Source: Rikenellaceae bacterium (GTDB lineage: Bacteria > Bacteroidota > Bacteroidia > Bacteroidales > UBA932). Taken from it: 7,053 nucleotides of DNA. The notes below the pieces were generated by a model. That model was not told the DNA's origin. It made no database searches and worked only from the letters and a program-made list of their open reading frames with translations. The DNA lies in the NCBI GenBank assembly GCA_900769385.1, contig CAAGGO010000255.1, positions 1 to 7,053 on the forward strand. The letters run 5' to 3'. Positions 6,349-7,053 of the stretch are shown piece by piece (position 1 is the first letter of the stretch; every line of letters starts with the position of its first letter). Position numbers and translations under genes: made by a program.

Positions 6349-6615
6349 TTATTTGGTATAGTGGTATTTCATTGAAAAGACATACACAATTACAGTATCA
6401 TCAGTTACACTGTATACCAACCGGTGTACAGAATTTATGCGTCTGCTCCATTTGCCTGCCAATTCATACTTTAAAGGCTCCGGTTTCCCAATGCCGGTAT
6501 ATGGATGTGCCATTATATCTGCAAGCAGCACCTTAATCCTTTTTGCAATTTTTGGATTTGTTTTTGTCCAGAACTCCCAGTGTTCCTGTGCAATTGGAGT
6601 AAAAATCAATTTCAT
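6349..6615 (-). CDS. yoeB: YoeB/Txe-family mRNA-cleaving toxin
   Basis: The 88-residue protein closely matches the YoeB branch of the RelE/ParE fold, which are ribosome-dependent endoribonucleases that cut mRNA in the A site and stop translation. Landmarks are KPEPLKYELAGKWSRRI (44-60), H64-R65-LVY and the C-terminal YHY. The catalytic residues known from Escherichia coli YoeB are present: E46, R65 and the terminal His-Tyr pair (here H85-Y86), so the toxin looks active. The start codon overlaps the antitoxin stop by 4 bp (ATGA at 6612-6615), implying translational coupling and a fixed antitoxin-first order. The YefM partner lies immediately upstream. Length is within the normal range of 84-90. 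Confidence 0.95.
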   Translation of the reverse strand: MKLIFTPIAQEHWEFWTKTNPKIAKRIKVLLADIMAHPYTGIGKPEPLKYELAGKWSRRINSVHRLVYSVTDDTVIVYVFSMKYHYTK

Positions 6616-6866
6616 AGATTCTCCAGATCAACCTCAATTCCTCTACCCTCGGCCAAGTCCCTTTCTCCTTGGCGGATATCTTGCATAACCTGTTGGGAAG
6701 ACATTATGTATTCTGTCTCCTTAAGGGAGTTATACTCATCCAATGAAATCAATACGGCTCCTGTATCATTACCTCTATTAATGATTATTGTATCACAATC
6801 ATTAACTACAGAATCTATATAGCTTTTCAAATTGGTCCTGAATTCTGTATAATTGGCTGTTCTCAT
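6612..6866 (-). CDS. yefM: YefM/Phd-family antitoxin
   Basis: The 84-residue protein has the Phd/YefM N-terminal DNA-binding and dimerisation fold (about residues 1-55). Its typical segment INRGNDTGAVLISLDEYNSL runs from residue 29 to 48. The acidic, flexible C-terminal tail (about 56-84, ending EVDLENL) should wrap around and inhibit the toxin. YefM represses its own promoter, more strongly when bound to YoeB, and is removed by proteases under stress. The ATG at 6866 gives the normal family N-terminus (MRTANYTEFR). A Bacteroides-type promoter with paired GTAC sites lies directly upstream, consistent with autoregulation. Base composition appears more AT-rich than in the pigment-type operon, as often seen in mobile toxin-antitoxin modules; this was not computed. 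Confidence 0.94.
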   Translation of the reverse strand: MRTANYTEFRTNLKSYIDSVVNDCDTIIINRGNDTGAVLISLDEYNSLKETEYIMSSQQVMQDIRQGERDLAEGRGIEVDLENL

Positions 6867-6880
6867 ATTTATATTTTTTG

Positions 6881-6912
6881 CAAAAATACGTACTTATTTG
6901 AGTACTTACAAC
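6881..6912 (-). promoter_or_regulatory. Promoter of the yefM-yoeB operon
   Basis: On the - strand, GTTG (6909-6912), a 20-base spacer and TATTTTTG (6881-6888) fit the Bacteroides TTTG / TAnnTTTG promoter with normal spacing. The antitoxin ATG at 6866 is only about 14 bases below the -7 box, so the leader is very short or absent. Confidence 0.65.
6887..6908. promoter_or_regulatory. Candidate YefM-YoeB operator inside the promoter spacer
   Basis: Two GTACTTA copies (6890-6896 and 6902-6908) place GTAC cores 12 bp centre to centre, and GTACT / AGTAC also form an inverted repeat across 6890-6905. They fill the spacer between the -33 and -7 boxes and touch the -7 box. The Escherichia coli yefM-yoeB operator, as I recall it, has paired palindromes with TGTACA cores at similar spacing, so bound repressor here would block RNA polymerase. 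Function is inferred from position and core sequence. Confidence 0.5.
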
Positions 6913-6931
6913 CTATGCCGTATAATTTTGT

Positions 6932-7053
6932 TCAGAACTTAAGTTTTTTTGTTGCATAAATCTTTGCGTGGCGCGCCTGCTTTTTAACCGGATGAAATAT
7001 GGTATAAAGGGTTTTGCCTTTAAAATCCAGTCCCTCGGGTTCATTTACCTGGT
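6932..7053 (-). CDS. 3' end of an unidentified protein (5' end outside the window)
   Basis: On the - strand one frame is open from the window edge to TGA at 6932-6934, giving about 40 codons. The visible C-terminus begins QVNEPEGLDFKGKTLYTIF and ends in the basic tail KKLKF. The composition looks protein-like, and an E-P-E-G-L-D-F-x-G-K-x-L-Y pattern recalls the last blade of secreted beta-propeller proteins, but this is too short to assign a family. It ends about 20 bp upstream of the yefM promoter -33 box, with no terminator visible between. An overlapping 43-codon ATG-started frame (6913-7044) is the competing reading and looks less protein-like. Confidence 0.45.
   Translation of the reverse strand, partial: QVNEPEGLDFKGKTLYTIFHPVKKQARHAKIYATKKLKF

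Noticed and set aside
6913..7044. 43-codon - strand ATG-started frame at the right edge
   Set aside because: It overlaps the more protein-like open frame ending at 6932, runs into the yefM promoter and shows no recognisable features.

Overview
The window looks like chromosome of a Bacteroidota bacterium, most likely of the order Bacteroidales. Two candidate promoters carry the Bacteroides-type TAnnTTTG box, gene starts lack strong Shine-Dalgarno sequences, signal peptides end in A-x-A-Q, and the DoxX and HAD proteins resemble family members I know from Bacteroides-like genomes. No rRNA, tRNA, CRISPR array or transposase was found.

Positions 1-3139 (+ strand) hold the 3' end of an operon: a phytoene-desaturase-like FAD oxidoreductase (5' end outside the window), a FabG-type ketoreductase, a secreted LolA-like lipid carrier and a hotdog-fold thioesterase. 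Oxidoreductase, ketoreductase, LolA and thioesterase side by side is the signature of aryl-polyene/flexirubin-type pigment-lipid pathways. In such pathways a type II fatty-acid-synthase-like machine builds a polyene acyl chain that is moved to the outer membrane. The ketosynthases, dehydratases, ACPs and any aryl-starter genes would have to lie upstream, so the pathway assignment is an inference. A strong hairpin at 3163-3193 closes this operon and the converging gene that follows.

Positions 3200-4602 hold two divergent single genes. One is a small DoxX-family membrane protein (- strand) with a recognisable promoter. The other is a HAD-superfamily hydrolase (+ strand) with intact catalytic motifs and an extra 35-residue low-complexity insert, followed by a near-ideal intrinsic terminator.

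Positions 4603-4805 are a non-coding gap between convergent genes. It contains a compact nested palindrome made of four alternating copies of the word GTGGCGCA (4637-4766). This is the most unexplained structure in the window.

Positions 4806-6323 (- strand) encode an exported serine hydrolase of the class C beta-lactamase/penicillin-binding-protein fold with an extra C-terminal domain. Upstream of it, on the same strand, lies a YefM-YoeB type II toxin-antitoxin pair (6349-6866). The antitoxin and toxin genes overlap by 4 bp, and a promoter with an embedded pair of GTAC sites precedes them. The right edge (6932-7053, - strand) appears to be the 3' end of another coding sequence that I cannot name with confidence.
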